Shown here piece by piece: positions 17,189 through 27,470 of a stretch of DNA of 64,000 nucleotides. The notes beneath the pieces were generated by a model. It did not search any database, was not told the origin of the DNA, and saw only the letters and a list, made by a program, of their open reading frames with translations. Source of the stretch: Amycolatopsis japonica (GTDB taxonomy: Bacteria > Actinomycetota > Actinomycetes > Mycobacteriales > Pseudonocardiaceae); the NCBI RefSeq assembly GCF_000732925.1, contig NZ_CP008953.1, positions 2,046,001 to 2,110,000 of the forward strand. The letters are read 5' to 3'. Numbering within the stretch: position 1 is the stretch's first letter; the number at the start of each line of letters is the position of its first letter. The position numbers and the translations under genes were made by a program.

Positions 17189-18341
17189 TCACCCCGACCG
17201 CGCGGTCCACGTCGGCCTCGGTGAGGTCGGCCCGCGCGGTCAGGCGCAGGCGGGAGATGCCGTCGGGCACGGACGGCGGCCGGAAGCAGCCGACGCGCAC
17301 GCCCTGATCCGCGCAGGCGGCCGCCCACGCGACGGCGGCCTCCGGCGACGGCGCCTGCACCGAGATCACCGCGGCGTCCGGGAGACCGACCCGGAAACCC
17401 GCCGATTTCAGTTGCATCGCAAGGTTTCCGGCGGCTTCGGTGACCTTGGTGGCCAGCTCCGGCTCGGCCTTCAGCGCGGTGAGGGCGGCCAGCGCGGCGG
17501 CGGCACTGGCGGGCGCGAGCCCGGTGTCGAAGATGAAACTGCGCGCGGTGTCCACGAGATGTTTGATCACGCGACGCGGCCCGAGCACCGCTCCGCCTTG
17601 TGCCCCAAGGGATTTCGACAGCGTGATCGTGGTGACGACGTCCGGCGCGCCGGAGAGCCCCGCCGCGTGGACGGCGCCGCGGCCGCCCTCGCCGAGGACG
17701 CCGAAACCGTGCGCGTCGTCGACGAGCAGCGACGCGCCGTGCTCCCGGCAAACACCGGCGAGCTGCTCCAACGGGGCGATGTCACCGTCGACGGAGAACA
17801 CGGAATCGGTGACGACGAGGGCGCGCGGTTTGCGGCGGGTCGCCAGCGCGTGCTTGAAGGCGTTCGGGTCGCTGTGCGCGACGGCGGCGATGTCCGACCG
17901 GGACAGGCGGCAGCCCTCGATCAGCGAGGCGTGGATGTACTTGTCCGTGACGATCGCGGAATCCGCGCCGGACAGGGCCGTGACGGCGCCGAGGTTCGCG
18001 GTGAAACCGGACGAGAAGACCAGCGCGGCCTGCGTGCCGCAGAAGCGGGCGAGTTCGTGCTCGAGTTCGGCGTGGACCTCGGTGGTGCCGGAGACGAGCC
18101 GGGAGCCGGTCGCCCCCGCGCCCCACCGCAACGCGGCCGCGGCCGCCGCACCGGCGACGCGCTTGTCCCTGGCGAGCCCGAGGTAGTCGTTTCCGGCGAG
18201 GTCCAGCTCCGGCTCCTGCGCCTGCCGGATGCGCAGCTTGCGCACCAGCCCGGCCTCGGCCCGCTTCTCAGCCTCCACGTCGAGCCAGTCGAAGACCTGG
18301 TCGGGCGGGAGGTTCTGGGAGGCGGGGCCGGGAGAAGTCAC
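17154..18341 (-). CDS. bioF: 8-amino-7-oxononanoate synthase
   Basis: 395 residues. A PLP-dependent alpha-oxoamine synthase joining pimeloyl thioester and alanine in biotin synthesis. Visible: the substrate loop NDYLGLARDKRV, GAGATGSRLVSGT, the DDAHGFGVLGEGGRG region with the PLP-contacting Asp, and the Schiff-base Lys in TLSKSLGAQGG. GTG start at 18341. No other bio gene is in the window, and related enzymes can serve other acyl-amino acid condensations, so the biotin assignment rests on overall family match. Confidence 0.85.
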   Translation of the reverse strand: MTSPGPASQNLPPDQVFDWLDVEAEKRAEAGLVRKLRIRQAQEPELDLAGNDYLGLARDKRVAGAAAAAALRWGAGATGSRLVSGTTEVHAELEHELARFCGTQAALVFSSGFTANLGAVTALSGADSAIVTDKYIHASLIEGCRLSRSDIAAVAHSDPNAFKHALATRRKPRALVVTDSVFSVDGDIAPLEQLAGVCREHGASLLVDDAHGFGVLGEGGRGAVHAAGLSGAPDVVTTITLSKSLGAQGGAVLGPRRVIKHLVDTARSFIFDTGLAPASAAAALAALTALKAEPELATKVTEAAGNLAMQLKSAGFRVGLPDAAVISVQAPSPEAAVAWAAACADQGVRVGCFRPPSVPDGISRLRLTARADLTEADVDRAVGVITAAAPPGATS

Positions 18342-18401
18342 GTCCCGCAGTCTCCCATCCGCCGTTTCCCGATGGACGTGGTGGTCCCCACTCCGAACGC
18401 A

Positions 18402-18448
18402 ATGAAAGGTCCTTTCCTCGCAAATTTTGCAAGGAAAGGACCTTTCAT
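18402..18448. terminator. Palindrome between the helicase gene and bioF
   Basis: 17-base arms at 18402-18418 and 18432-18448 (ATGAAAGGTCCTTTCCT and its complement) around GCAAATTTTGC. It lies 36 bases downstream of the helicase stop and terminates that transcript. The inner part is nearly identical to 6919-6971. Confidence 0.8.
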
Positions 18449-18483
18449 GGCACTAGCCGCCGGAAGGACCGGCTTCAGTCACG

Positions 18484-19983
18484 TCAGCTGTCGTAGCTGC
18501 GACGCGGGCGTCCGCCCGGACGCTGCGGACGGCCGTTGCCGCCACCGCCCTCGCCACGACGCGGGCGGCCGCGGAAGCCACCGGGACGGCCGCCTTCGCG
18601 GTGACCGTGACCCTCGCGCGAACCCTGGTAACCGCGGTCGCCGCCACCGTAGCCGCGGCCACCGCCGCGACGCGGGGACTCACGACGACGCTCGACGACC
18701 GGCTCGCCGCTGGGCTGCTGCGCACCGGTGATGCGGGCGAGCTCGGCGTCGCCCGGGCGGACCGTGGTCTGCTCGGCGCGGACGCCGGCGCGGTCGGTCA
18801 TCCGGCGCACCATGCGGCGCTGGTCGTGGGTGACCAGCGTGACCACGACACCGGACGCCCCGGCGCGCGCGGTGCGGCCGGCGCGGTGCAGGTAGTCCTT
18901 GTGGTCGGCGGCCGGGTCGACGTGCAGCACCAGCGAGATGTCGTCGACGTGGATACCGCGCGCGGCGACGTCCGTGGCGACGAGGACGGGCGCGTAGCCC
19001 TCCTTGAAGTCCGCGAGGACGCGGTTGCGCTGGCCCTGGGTCTTGCCACCGTGCAGGGCGGCCGCGTGGACGCCCTTCTCGCGCAGGCGCTCGGTCAGGC
19101 GGTCCACGTGGTGCTTGGTGCGGACGAACATGATCGTGCGGCCCTCACGGGCGCCGATCTCGGTGATGATGTCCTGCTTGTCCTGGTGCGACACCTGGAA
19201 CACGTGGTGGTCCATGGTGGTGACGCTCGCGGTCGACGGGGCGACCGAGTGCGTGACCGGGTCGGTCAGGTACGCGCGGACCAGCCGGTCGACGTCACCG
19301 TCGAGAGTGGCCGAGAACAGTAGGCGCTGGCCGCGGGCCGGGGTCAGGTCGAGGATCTCGCGAACCTGCGGCATGAAGCCCATGTCGGCCATCTGGTCGG
19401 CCTCGTCGAGCGCGACGAAGTTGACGTCGGACAGCGACGCGGTGCCCTGGCGGACGTGGTCCGACAGCCGGCCGGGGGTGGCGATCAGCAGGTCGACGCC
19501 GCGGGAGAGCGCGTCGGCCTGGCGGGTGAAGGCCATGCCGCCGACGGCGGTGCGGCACCACAGGCCGAGGGCCTTGGCCAGCGGGGTCAGCGAGTCGGCG
19601 ACCTGCATGGCCAGCTCGCGGGTCGGGACCAGGATCAGCGCGCGGGGGTGCTTCGGCCGGGCACGGCCGCCGTTGAGCCGGGTCAGCATCGCGAGGCCGA
19701 AGGCCAGGGTCTTGCCGGAACCGGTCTGGGCGCGGCCGAGCACGTCGCGACCGGCGAGCGCGTCGGGGATGGTCGCCGACTGGATCGGGAACGGGGTGGT
19801 GATACCGGCGTCGGCCAGCGCCCGCAGCAGCGGGTCGGGAAGGCCGAGTTCCGCCCAGGTCTTCGCCTTGACCGTCTCGACGGCGTCTTCGCGCAGCATC
19901 GCGTCACCCGCGGGGCGGGTGCGCGGCTTGCGGTGCTGACGCGCCGACGGTGAGACGTGGCCGGAGTTGAACGTGACTGTCAC
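18484..19983 (-). CDS. DEAD-box RNA helicase with RGG-type tail
   Basis: 499 residues from GTG 19983. Motifs in order: Q-motif FPIQSATIP, I AQTGSGKT, Ia PTRELA, GG, TPGR, II DEAD, III SAT, then domain 2 with MFVRTK, TDVAARGIHV and HRAGRTAR. The last 60 residues are rich in Gly and Arg (RRGGGRGYGGGDRGYQG), an RNA-binding tail. Such RhlE/CsdA-like helicases unwind structured RNA in ribosome assembly or cold adaptation. The 345-base leader upstream is long enough to hold regulatory RNA structure. Confidence 0.93.
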   Translation of the reverse strand: MTVTFNSGHVSPSARQHRKPRTRPAGDAMLREDAVETVKAKTWAELGLPDPLLRALADAGITTPFPIQSATIPDALAGRDVLGRAQTGSGKTLAFGLAMLTRLNGGRARPKHPRALILVPTRELAMQVADSLTPLAKALGLWCRTAVGGMAFTRQADALSRGVDLLIATPGRLSDHVRQGTASLSDVNFVALDEADQMADMGFMPQVREILDLTPARGQRLLFSATLDGDVDRLVRAYLTDPVTHSVAPSTASVTTMDHHVFQVSHQDKQDIITEIGAREGRTIMFVRTKHHVDRLTERLREKGVHAAALHGGKTQGQRNRVLADFKEGYAPVLVATDVAARGIHVDDISLVLHVDPAADHKDYLHRAGRTARAGASGVVVTLVTHDQRRMVRRMTDRAGVRAEQTTVRPGDAELARITGAQQPSGEPVVERRRESPRRGGGRGYGGGDRGYQGSREGHGHREGGRPGGFRGRPRRGEGGGGNGRPQRPGGRPRRSYDS

Positions 19984-20328
19984 AAATGCCTCTCGGACGT
20001 GGCACGTCGCAAGGAGGCCCGGGCTGCCCGCACGCAGGCAGGGCAAGATGGTGTGCACAGATGGGCGTTCACAGGGACGAACCCGGCACACCGCGTCTGC
20101 GTGACACCGCGCGCCAATGGATTGATACGGATACCGCGAGCCATTCGGTTGGCTTTGGAGGCGACGGACACCAACTCATCCACGCCGCCGGTTGCGGTCT
20201 GTCACTACTGTACCGGACCGTTATCCGGCCTCCCAACTGGAGGGAGCGATTGTGGGCAGGGTCTCCACGGTGGGGTCTTTCCCGGCGTGATCTTGCCGGG
20301 AAAGACCCCTTCGAGACACTGTGGACGG
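19984..20328 (-). other. Long leader region of the helicase gene, with terminator of the RIO kinase gene
   Basis: No gene seen. At its right end (20272-20309) a 15-base perfect hairpin (GGGGTCTTTCCCGGC and its complement, 8-base loop) closes the upstream RIO kinase transcript. The remaining 290 bases before the helicase start hold no recognised riboswitch or cold-shock box; possibly 5' UTR. Confidence 0.5.
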
Positions 20329-21270
20329 TCAGCGGAGGCCCGCGATCTCCTGCAGCTCCTCGATCAGCTCCGGCACCGCCGTGAGCCGCTCCGGCAGCCC
20401 CCGCGAGTGGAACCACGTCGCGATGTTGCGCACGTCCCGCGCGAGGAACTCCAGCCCGCCCGGATTGGCCACGATGTCGACCACCTGGGGGAGGTCGATC
20501 ACCATGATCCGTTCGCGGTGCACGAGCAGGTTGTACGCCGAGAGGTCACCGTGCGCGAGCCCCTGCGACGCCAGCAGTTCCAGCATCGCCGAGGTCTGGA
20601 ACCACAGTTCCCGCAACTGGTCGGGCTCCGGCCGGACCTGCGCCAGCCGCGGCGCGGCCGTCTCGCCCTCGCCGAGGAATTCCAGCAGCAGTTCGGTGCC
20701 GTCGCGCTGCACCGGGTACGGCACGGGCGCGCCGACCGACCAGAGCCTGCTCAGCGCGCCGAACTCGGCGACGGCCCACTGTTCGGCGATGAGGTTGCGG
20801 CCGAAGCTGCTGCGCGACTCCATCGCCCGCATCTCCCGCGAACGCCGCATCCGCCTGCCTTCGAGGTAGCCGGCGTCACGATGGAACAGCCGGTGCTCGC
20901 CGCTGCGGTACCGCTTGGCGGCTAGCACGGTGCCCTCGGTGCCGGGCAGGTTGCGCCGGACGAGGTGGACGTCCGCCTCCTTGCCGGTTTTGAGGATGCC
21001 GAGTTCGGTGTCGACCGCCGCCAGTTCGGTGATCACCCAGTCCGGGCGCGGCAGCGGTCCTTGCTCCGCTTCTCCCCAGGTGCTCCAGCGGTCGGCGCCG
21101 TCGGGGATGGCGGTCTCGGTGTAGGCGTCCTCCCGCAACCGGGCGAGGCGGACGCGTTCGGCTTCGGTGAGCCGTCCGCCTCGGGTGGGTTCGGGTTCGT
21201 CGTCGAAACGGGCACGACGGGTACGGCGAGGACGTTGTTCGTAAGACTCTTCGAGATCGTGCTTGCGCAC
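20329..21270 (-). CDS. RIO-type serine kinase
   Basis: 313 residues, GTG start at 21270 with AGGAG upstream. The RIO1-like core has a nucleotide loop GKEADVHLVRR, the ion-pair Lys in VLAAKRYR, the catalytic HGDLSAYNLL and the metal-binding VIDLPQVVD (in place of DFG). The basic N-terminus (EQRPRRTRRARFDDEPEPTRGGR) may bind RNA. RIO kinases act in ribosome maturation in eukaryotes and archaea; the bacterial role is poorly known. The position next to an RNA helicase fits an RNA-related role, as inference. Confidence 0.9.
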   Translation of the reverse strand: MRKHDLEESYEQRPRRTRRARFDDEPEPTRGGRLTEAERVRLARLREDAYTETAIPDGADRWSTWGEAEQGPLPRPDWVITELAAVDTELGILKTGKEADVHLVRRNLPGTEGTVLAAKRYRSGEHRLFHRDAGYLEGRRMRRSREMRAMESRSSFGRNLIAEQWAVAEFGALSRLWSVGAPVPYPVQRDGTELLLEFLGEGETAAPRLAQVRPEPDQLRELWFQTSAMLELLASQGLAHGDLSAYNLLVHRERIMVIDLPQVVDIVANPGGLEFLARDVRNIATWFHSRGLPERLTAVPELIEELQEIAGLR

Positions 21271-21484
21271 TGGTGGGTTCTCCTAGATCAGGGATGCCCC
21301 ACCGGGCGAGCGTCGTGGCTCCGCGCTCAGCCGCGAGGGGCGAGTGGATGGGGGCGGCCAAGGCCCCGGACAGTCATCAGCACGAGGCACCTCCCTGTCG
21401 CATCCACCGGCTCCCTGCCGGATCGCGGACGATCATCCCCGAGCCCCGCGGCCGTGCGCAACCGATTTAATTTCCGGTCGCGGC

Positions 21485-21545
21485 CAAGTACATGAAGGCC
21501 CCCTTCCTTGCGCCAGACGCAAGGAAGGGGGCCTTCATGTACTTG
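21485..21545. terminator. 28-bp perfect palindrome after the LuxR/AAA gene
   Basis: Arms at 21485-21512 and 21518-21545 pair without mismatch over a 5-base loop (edge CAAGTACATGAAGGCCCCC). Almost the same sequence recurs at 49441-49503. The remaining 210 bases up to the RIO start show nothing else. Confidence 0.85.
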
Positions 21546-21552
21546 CTGATCG

Positions 21553-24417
21553 CTACGCCGACCGCAGCCCCGCCAGCTCACTCCGCGACCGCACCTTCAG
21601 CTTCCGCAGCACGCTCGCGACGTGCTGTTCCACCGTGCGCCGGGACAGGAACAGCACCTCGGCGATCTCCCGGTTGGTGTGCCCGGCGGCCAGCAGGCGG
21701 GCGACATCGCGCTCCCGTGGCGACAGCTCGTCGCCGTAACCCCGGCGGCCGCGCCGTGAGGGAGCGACGGCGCCGGTGGACCGGAAGGCGTGGCGGCAGC
21801 GCGCGGCGTCACGCGTGGCGCCGAGGTGGTCGAAGGTCTCGGCGAGCGCCGCGAACGTCTCGGCGACGTCCTCGTTGCGGGCCAGGCGGCAGCGCGCGGC
21901 CCGTTCGGCGATCAGCGCCGCGTGATAGGGCGCGGGGAGCGCCTCGAAGCGGGTCCGCGCCTGCTCGAAGGCCTCGATCGCCTCCGCGTGGTCGCCCCGG
22001 GACGCCGCGACGAGCCCGCGGTTCGCGGCGAGCGCGGCCCGGGTCGACGGTGCGTCGAGGTCGCCGACCTCGCGTTCGAACTCGTCCGTCAGCGCTTGCG
22101 CCTCGGCGTCCCGCCCCGTGGCGCAATACGCGTCGACGGCGGCCATGACCAGATCGGCGCCCCAGGCCCAGACACCCTTGGCGCGCAAGAGTTCCAGTCC
22201 CTTCTCGGCCTGCGTCACGGCGGCTTCGCCGAGGTCCTGCGCGAGCAGCATGCCCGACATCCCGGCGTGGGCGGCGATCGCGACCGGGGTGAACGCGTTC
22301 TCGGGCTGATCCGCCGCGGTACCGGCGAACCGGGCCGCGGCCTCGTCCCATTCGCCGCGCGCGGCGGCGAGCAGGCCCAGCACCAGGCACAGTTCGCTGG
22401 TCACCGGCAGGAGATCGCGGTACTCGTCGATCAGCGCGCCCGCCCGTTCGGCGAGGCCGTCCCAGTTCCCGGTGAGCCAGTCGGTGTGGACGGCCGTCGC
22501 GCGGGCGGTGCTGACGACGTACGGCGCACCGCAGTCGGCGGCGAGCTGCATCCCGCTGCGCAGCAGGCTCCTGGCCCGCCGGTGGTGGCCGGTCCAGGCG
22601 CAGGCGTCGGCGCTGTTGCAGTGCAGCCGCGCCAGATGCCGTTGTTCGTCGGCGGAACCGACGGTGGTGGGCGCCCGGTCCAGCATGTCCCAGCCGCGTG
22701 TGTCCCCGATGTGCAGCCGTGACGCCGCGTTGTTGGCCAGCAGGATGATCTTCAATCGCCGGTCGGTCGCCCGCTCGATGAGCTCGTCCACCCGGTCCAT
22801 CCAGCGCCGGTGCTCCCGCAGCGGGGTCGCGCCGACCCACGGCTGGGCGAGGACGCCCATCCCGCGGCCCGCCAGATCGGGCCGGTCGGAGAGGTCGTTG
22901 ACGGCGATCTCGATCTCGGTCCGCGCCGCCTCCAGTCCGCCCGCCTGGCGCACCAGCAGGAGCCCGAGCCCCAGCCGGACCTCGCCGCTCAGGCGCCCGG
23001 ACAGCCTGCCGTCGGTGAGCAGCCGCTCCAGCGCCGGGACGACTTCGGTCTGCGCGAGTCCGTTGCACGCCACCGAGCTGAACTTGACCGCGAGTCTGTC
23101 CACATCGGACGGTTGAAGGCCCGGCTCGTCGAGCAGGGTGCGGAGCAGATCGGTCGCGGTGGCGAGATCGCCGACCGTCGACGCCTGATCCGCGGCGGCT
23201 TCGCCGTACTTCAGGGCACCGGCCCGGTCGCCCGCCTTCCGGCAGTGTTCGGCCAGCCGCACCAAGGACTGCGGGAGGCGGTCGCGCAGCAGCCGCGCGG
23301 CCCGCCGGTGCAGTTCCTGGCGATCGGGACCGGGGATGGTGAGATACGCGGCTTGCCGGGCGAACGCGTGCCGGAAGCCGTACCTGCCTTCTCCGGACTC
23401 GACGAGGACGTTGCGTTCGAGCGCGAGGACCAGCGCGCGGCGGGCGCGTTCGGGGGTGAGCGCGGCCACGGCGGCCAGCAGGTCCGAAGTGGACGGTGTG
23501 CCGAGGACGGCGGCGGCCTCGGCGATCCGCCGGGCGGCGGGCGGCAGCGCCATGAGGCGTTCGACCGTCGCTTCCCGCAGCAGCGCCGGGACTTCGACGG
23601 TGTCGAGCAGACGTCGCGCGGTCGCGCCGTCGGCGTGCACCGCGCCTTCGACGCCGCCGATCGCGTGCACGATCTCCTCGACGACGAACGGGATCCCCGC
23701 GGTCCGCTCGTGCAGCCGCGCGGCGAACTCGGCCGAGACGTTCGCTTCGCCGAGCAGGGCCGAAACCAGCGCCTGGACGCCGTCGCGGTCCAACGGCCGG
23801 AGGGTGACGAGCGCGTGCGCGGTGCCGGGGGCGGGCCGGTAGGCGCTGCCGAGCGGGATGCCGCCGGGAGTCTCCTCGCGCCGGTACGTGAGCAGGAGCG
23901 TCAGGCCCGCGGGCGGTTCGGTCATCAGGAACCGCAGCAGGCGGCGGGAACCGTCGTCCGCCCAGTGGAGGTCTTCGATGAGCAGGACGTGCGGGCCCAG
24001 TGAGCCGAGCAGTTCCCGGACGGCGCGGAAGAGCTGGTGGCGTTCGGTCCTCGGATCGGACGGCCGCGGCGGCGGCTGAGGCAGGAATGCCGCGAGCTCG
24101 GGCAGGTAAGGCGCGAGGACACCGGTCACCGGGCTGAGCTCACGCGCCGGGCGGACGTCCTTCAGCGCGTCGAAGATCACGCCGTACGGGAAAGGCTCGC
24201 GCAGCGGCTGGCAGGTCGCGGTGAGGACCGGCCGTCCGGCCAGTTCGGCGCAGGCCAGCAGTTCGGTGGCGAGCCGGGTCTTGCCCACCCCCGCTTCGCC
24301 TTCGAGCATGATCACCGACGGCGAGCGCAACGCGCCGTCGAGGAGCTCGCGTAATTCCGCCTCACGGCCGACGAGTACCGGCGAACTCGTCCTGCGTCGG
24401 CAGCCACCGATCACCAT
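21553..24417 (-). CDS. Large LuxR-family ATPase regulator (LAL / MalT type)
   Basis: 954 residues. An N-terminal AAA ATPase (Walker A GEAGVGKT, Walker B HVLLIEDLHWADD) is followed by a long alpha-helical TPR-like middle of about 500 residues. A C-terminal LuxR helix-turn-helix ends the protein (LSPRERDVARLLAAGHTNREIAEVLFLSRRTVEQHVASVLRKL). LAL proteins are STAND-type switches that activate transcription on ligand binding. It is divergent from two secreted subtilases; a palindrome (GTTCGAGTGAAC) occurs on both sides of the shared intergenic region, suggesting that protease genes may be its targets. Confidence 0.92.
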   Translation of the reverse strand: MVIGGCRRRTSSPVLVGREAELRELLDGALRSPSVIMLEGEAGVGKTRLATELLACAELAGRPVLTATCQPLREPFPYGVIFDALKDVRPARELSPVTGVLAPYLPELAAFLPQPPPRPSDPRTERHQLFRAVRELLGSLGPHVLLIEDLHWADDGSRRLLRFLMTEPPAGLTLLLTYRREETPGGIPLGSAYRPAPGTAHALVTLRPLDRDGVQALVSALLGEANVSAEFAARLHERTAGIPFVVEEIVHAIGGVEGAVHADGATARRLLDTVEVPALLREATVERLMALPPAARRIAEAAAVLGTPSTSDLLAAVAALTPERARRALVLALERNVLVESGEGRYGFRHAFARQAAYLTIPGPDRQELHRRAARLLRDRLPQSLVRLAEHCRKAGDRAGALKYGEAAADQASTVGDLATATDLLRTLLDEPGLQPSDVDRLAVKFSSVACNGLAQTEVVPALERLLTDGRLSGRLSGEVRLGLGLLLVRQAGGLEAARTEIEIAVNDLSDRPDLAGRGMGVLAQPWVGATPLREHRRWMDRVDELIERATDRRLKIILLANNAASRLHIGDTRGWDMLDRAPTTVGSADEQRHLARLHCNSADACAWTGHHRRARSLLRSGMQLAADCGAPYVVSTARATAVHTDWLTGNWDGLAERAGALIDEYRDLLPVTSELCLVLGLLAAARGEWDEAAARFAGTAADQPENAFTPVAIAAHAGMSGMLLAQDLGEAAVTQAEKGLELLRAKGVWAWGADLVMAAVDAYCATGRDAEAQALTDEFEREVGDLDAPSTRAALAANRGLVAASRGDHAEAIEAFEQARTRFEALPAPYHAALIAERAARCRLARNEDVAETFAALAETFDHLGATRDAARCRHAFRSTGAVAPSRRGRRGYGDELSPRERDVARLLAAGHTNREIAEVLFLSRRTVEQHVASVLRKLKVRSRSELAGLRSA

Positions 24418-24448
24418 GCCGGGTCACCCCCGCTTCACGAACCACACC

Positions 24449-24675
24449 GTTCGAGTGAACGCAGCTTAAGCGCGGTTTCGATGATCACGGAACCCGCTCG
24501 GGCGGTCACCCGACTTTCGTAGGGACGGGGGATTTCGCCATTAGATACGTAGTCCTACGGACCATTGCCTCGCTTGTTCGCGCAGGTCCCGCCACCCGAA
24601 AGTGATTCCAGCGTGACTGCACGTCACGGCGCCGGCCTGGACCTCCGCCGGCGCGAACCACCTGTTCGAGTGAAC
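24449..24675. promoter_or_regulatory. Duplicated GTTCGAGTGAAC palindrome in the LuxR/subtilase intergenic region
   Basis: GTTCGAGTGAAC occurs at 24449-24460, 32 bases upstream of the regulator start, and at 24664-24675, 13 bases upstream of the subtilase ATG. The flanks also match (GAACCAC before, AGCT after), making about 30-base direct repeats. Candidate operator pair for auto- and cross-regulation. Confidence 0.55.
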
Positions 24676-24687
24676 GGAGCTCAGGAA

Positions 24688-25850
24688 ATGCGTGGAGAAC
24701 TTCGACGTCACCGGATCGCGGGTGCGGTGCTGGCCGGGGCCTGTGCGGCGGCCACGGTGGCCTTCGCCGGACCGGCCACGGCCGCCGAGGGACAGATCCG
24801 CGGTGCCGGTGTGCCGGGGGCCGTCACGGACGGGTACATCGTCTCGCTCAAGAGCGGCGACGCCGGCCTCGCGGCCAAATACGGCGGCCAGGTGAAGGCG
24901 ACCTACACCGCCGCGCTGAACGGCTTCTCGGCGAAGATGACCGAGGCACAGGCCAAACGCCTCGCCGCCGACCCGAACGTCGACTTCGTCCAGCAGGACG
25001 CGGTCGCGCACCTGCTCGGCACCCAGACCAACCCGACCTGGGGCCTGGACCGGATCGACCAGAAGAACCTGCCGCTGGACAAGAAGTACACCTACCCGAA
25101 CACCGGTTCCGGGGCGACGGTCTACGTCCTCGACACCGGGGTCGACTACCGCCAGTCCGAATTCGGCGGCCGCGCGACCAGCGGGTACGACTTCATCGAC
25201 AACGACAGCGACGCCCGCGACTGCCAGGGACACGGCACGCACGTCGCAGGCACGGTCGGCAGCGCCACTTACGGCGTGGCCAAGGGCGCCAAGATCGTCT
25301 CGGTCCGCGTCCTGAACTGCCAGGGCAGCGGCCAGTACTCGCAGATCATCTCCGGGATCGACTGGGTCGTGAAGAACGCGAAGGGCCCGTCGGTGCTCAC
25401 GATGAGCCTCGGTGGCCCGGCCGACTCCGGGGTGGACTCCGCCGTGCGCCGCGCGGTCGCGGCGGGCATCACGAACACCGTGGCCTCCGGGAATTCCAAC
25501 ACGGACGCCTGCTCCACCAGCCCGGCCCGGGTGCGTGAGGCCATCACCGTCAACGCCACCCAGAGCGACGACCGCCGGTCCTCGTTCTCGAACTACGGCA
25601 GCTGCACCGACATCTTCGCGCCGGGCACCAGCATCACCTCCCTGCGCAACGGTGGCGGCACCCAGCAGATGAGCGGTACCTCGATGGCGACGCCGCACGT
25701 CGCCGGCGCGGCCGCGATCTACCTGACGTCGAACCCGTCGGCGACCCCCGCCGCCGTGGCCTCCGGTCTCGCCAACGCCGCCACCAACGGCGTCGTGACG
25801 AGCCCGGGTTCCGGTTCGACGAACAAGCTGCTGAACGTGGCGGGTCTCTG

Positions 25851-25851
<1 letters not shown>
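24688..25851 (+). CDS. Secreted subtilase (S8, proteinase K-like)
   Basis: 387 residues from ATG 24688 (AGGAA just upstream). Signal peptide to about residue 33 (FAGPATAAE), an I9 pro-domain (GYIVSLKS...LNGFSAKMTEAQAKRLAADPNV), then the catalytic domain with Asp149 (LDTGVD), His182 (GHGTHVAGT) and Ser332 (GTSMATPH). The Cys pattern (DCQGHG, NCQGSG, DACSTSP, YGSCTD) is that of extracellular proteinase K-like enzymes. No C-terminal domain. The stop overlaps the start of a paralogous subtilase. Confidence 0.95.
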
Positions 25852-27398
<1,547 letters not shown>

Positions 27399-27470
27399 GT
27401 CCTTGCGAACGGCGGTGCGCCGCGGTCACGATGGCCGCGGCGCATTGTCGTTTTCGCTGGGAGGTCTTGG

